DNA from: G963674505 sp964575975
GTDB taxonomy: Bacteria; Desulfobacterota; Desulfobacteria; Desulfobacterales; SKZT01
Assembly: GCA_964575975.1 (NCBI GenBank)
Contig: CAZNTU010000305.1
Coordinates: 1 to 6,015, forward strand
Direction of reading: 5' to 3'
DNA: 6,015 nt
This document shows, one piece after another, positions 5,965-6,015 of this stretch. Below the pieces are notes generated by a model that was not told where the DNA came from, searched no databases, and was given only the letters and a program-made list of their open reading frames with translations. The position numbers and the translations under genes are program-made. Numbering within the stretch: the stretch's first letter is position 1; each line of letters begins with the position of its first letter.

Positions 5965-6015
5965 TTATAACGGATTTGGGGGCGGATACCTAAAACCTCC
6001 CATGGATGCCGACGT

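Overview
The window looks like chromosomal DNA from an anaerobic bacterium with moderate GC. Two things suggest this: three DUF3786-type genes, one carrying a corrinoid-protein-like 4Fe-4S module, and a flavodoxin/2[4Fe-4S] fusion protein. Both families are typical of strict anaerobes such as Desulfobacterota, acetogenic Firmicutes and methanogens. A Desulfobacterota-like host is my best guess, but it is inferred from gene content only.

Left part (about 3-2090, plus strand): three consecutive genes of one family (DUF3786, PF12654 by recognition). The first runs off the left edge. The second has an N-terminal 4Fe-4S domain (CxxCxxxxCx16C) in front of a diverged DUF3786 domain. The third is a stand-alone domain with the best-preserved GDEEFP-like motif. 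The second and third are 37 bp apart when the starts with Shine-Dalgarno sequences are used. They look like an operon of divergent duplicates with no established biochemical function.

Middle (2091-3022): about 930 bp with no convincing gene. It is rich in symmetric structure: a perfect 13-bp inverted repeat (2200-2240), a 102-bp segment bounded by near-perfect 19-bp inverted repeats (2539-2640), a small CCCGAAA-type hairpin (2714-2733), and a 168-bp segment bounded by imperfect 19-bp inverted repeats (2750-2917). It reads as a graveyard of small, non-autonomous or decayed mobile elements, lying between gene blocks that converge on it.

Right part (3023-5964, minus strand): in transcription order, the C-terminal part of an AI-2E/PerM-family membrane protein that seems to lack its N-terminal half, a complete fold-type I PLP aminotransferase (385 aa), and a flavodoxin-ferredoxin fusion protein (281 aa) of the EFR1-like type. 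Gaps of 125-147 bp make this a loose cluster rather than a tight operon. The last 50 bp at the right edge hold nothing I can assign.

The most noteworthy items are the tandem DUF3786 set with one Fe-S-fused, motif-degenerate member, and the two inverted-repeat-bounded small elements in the gene-free stretch.
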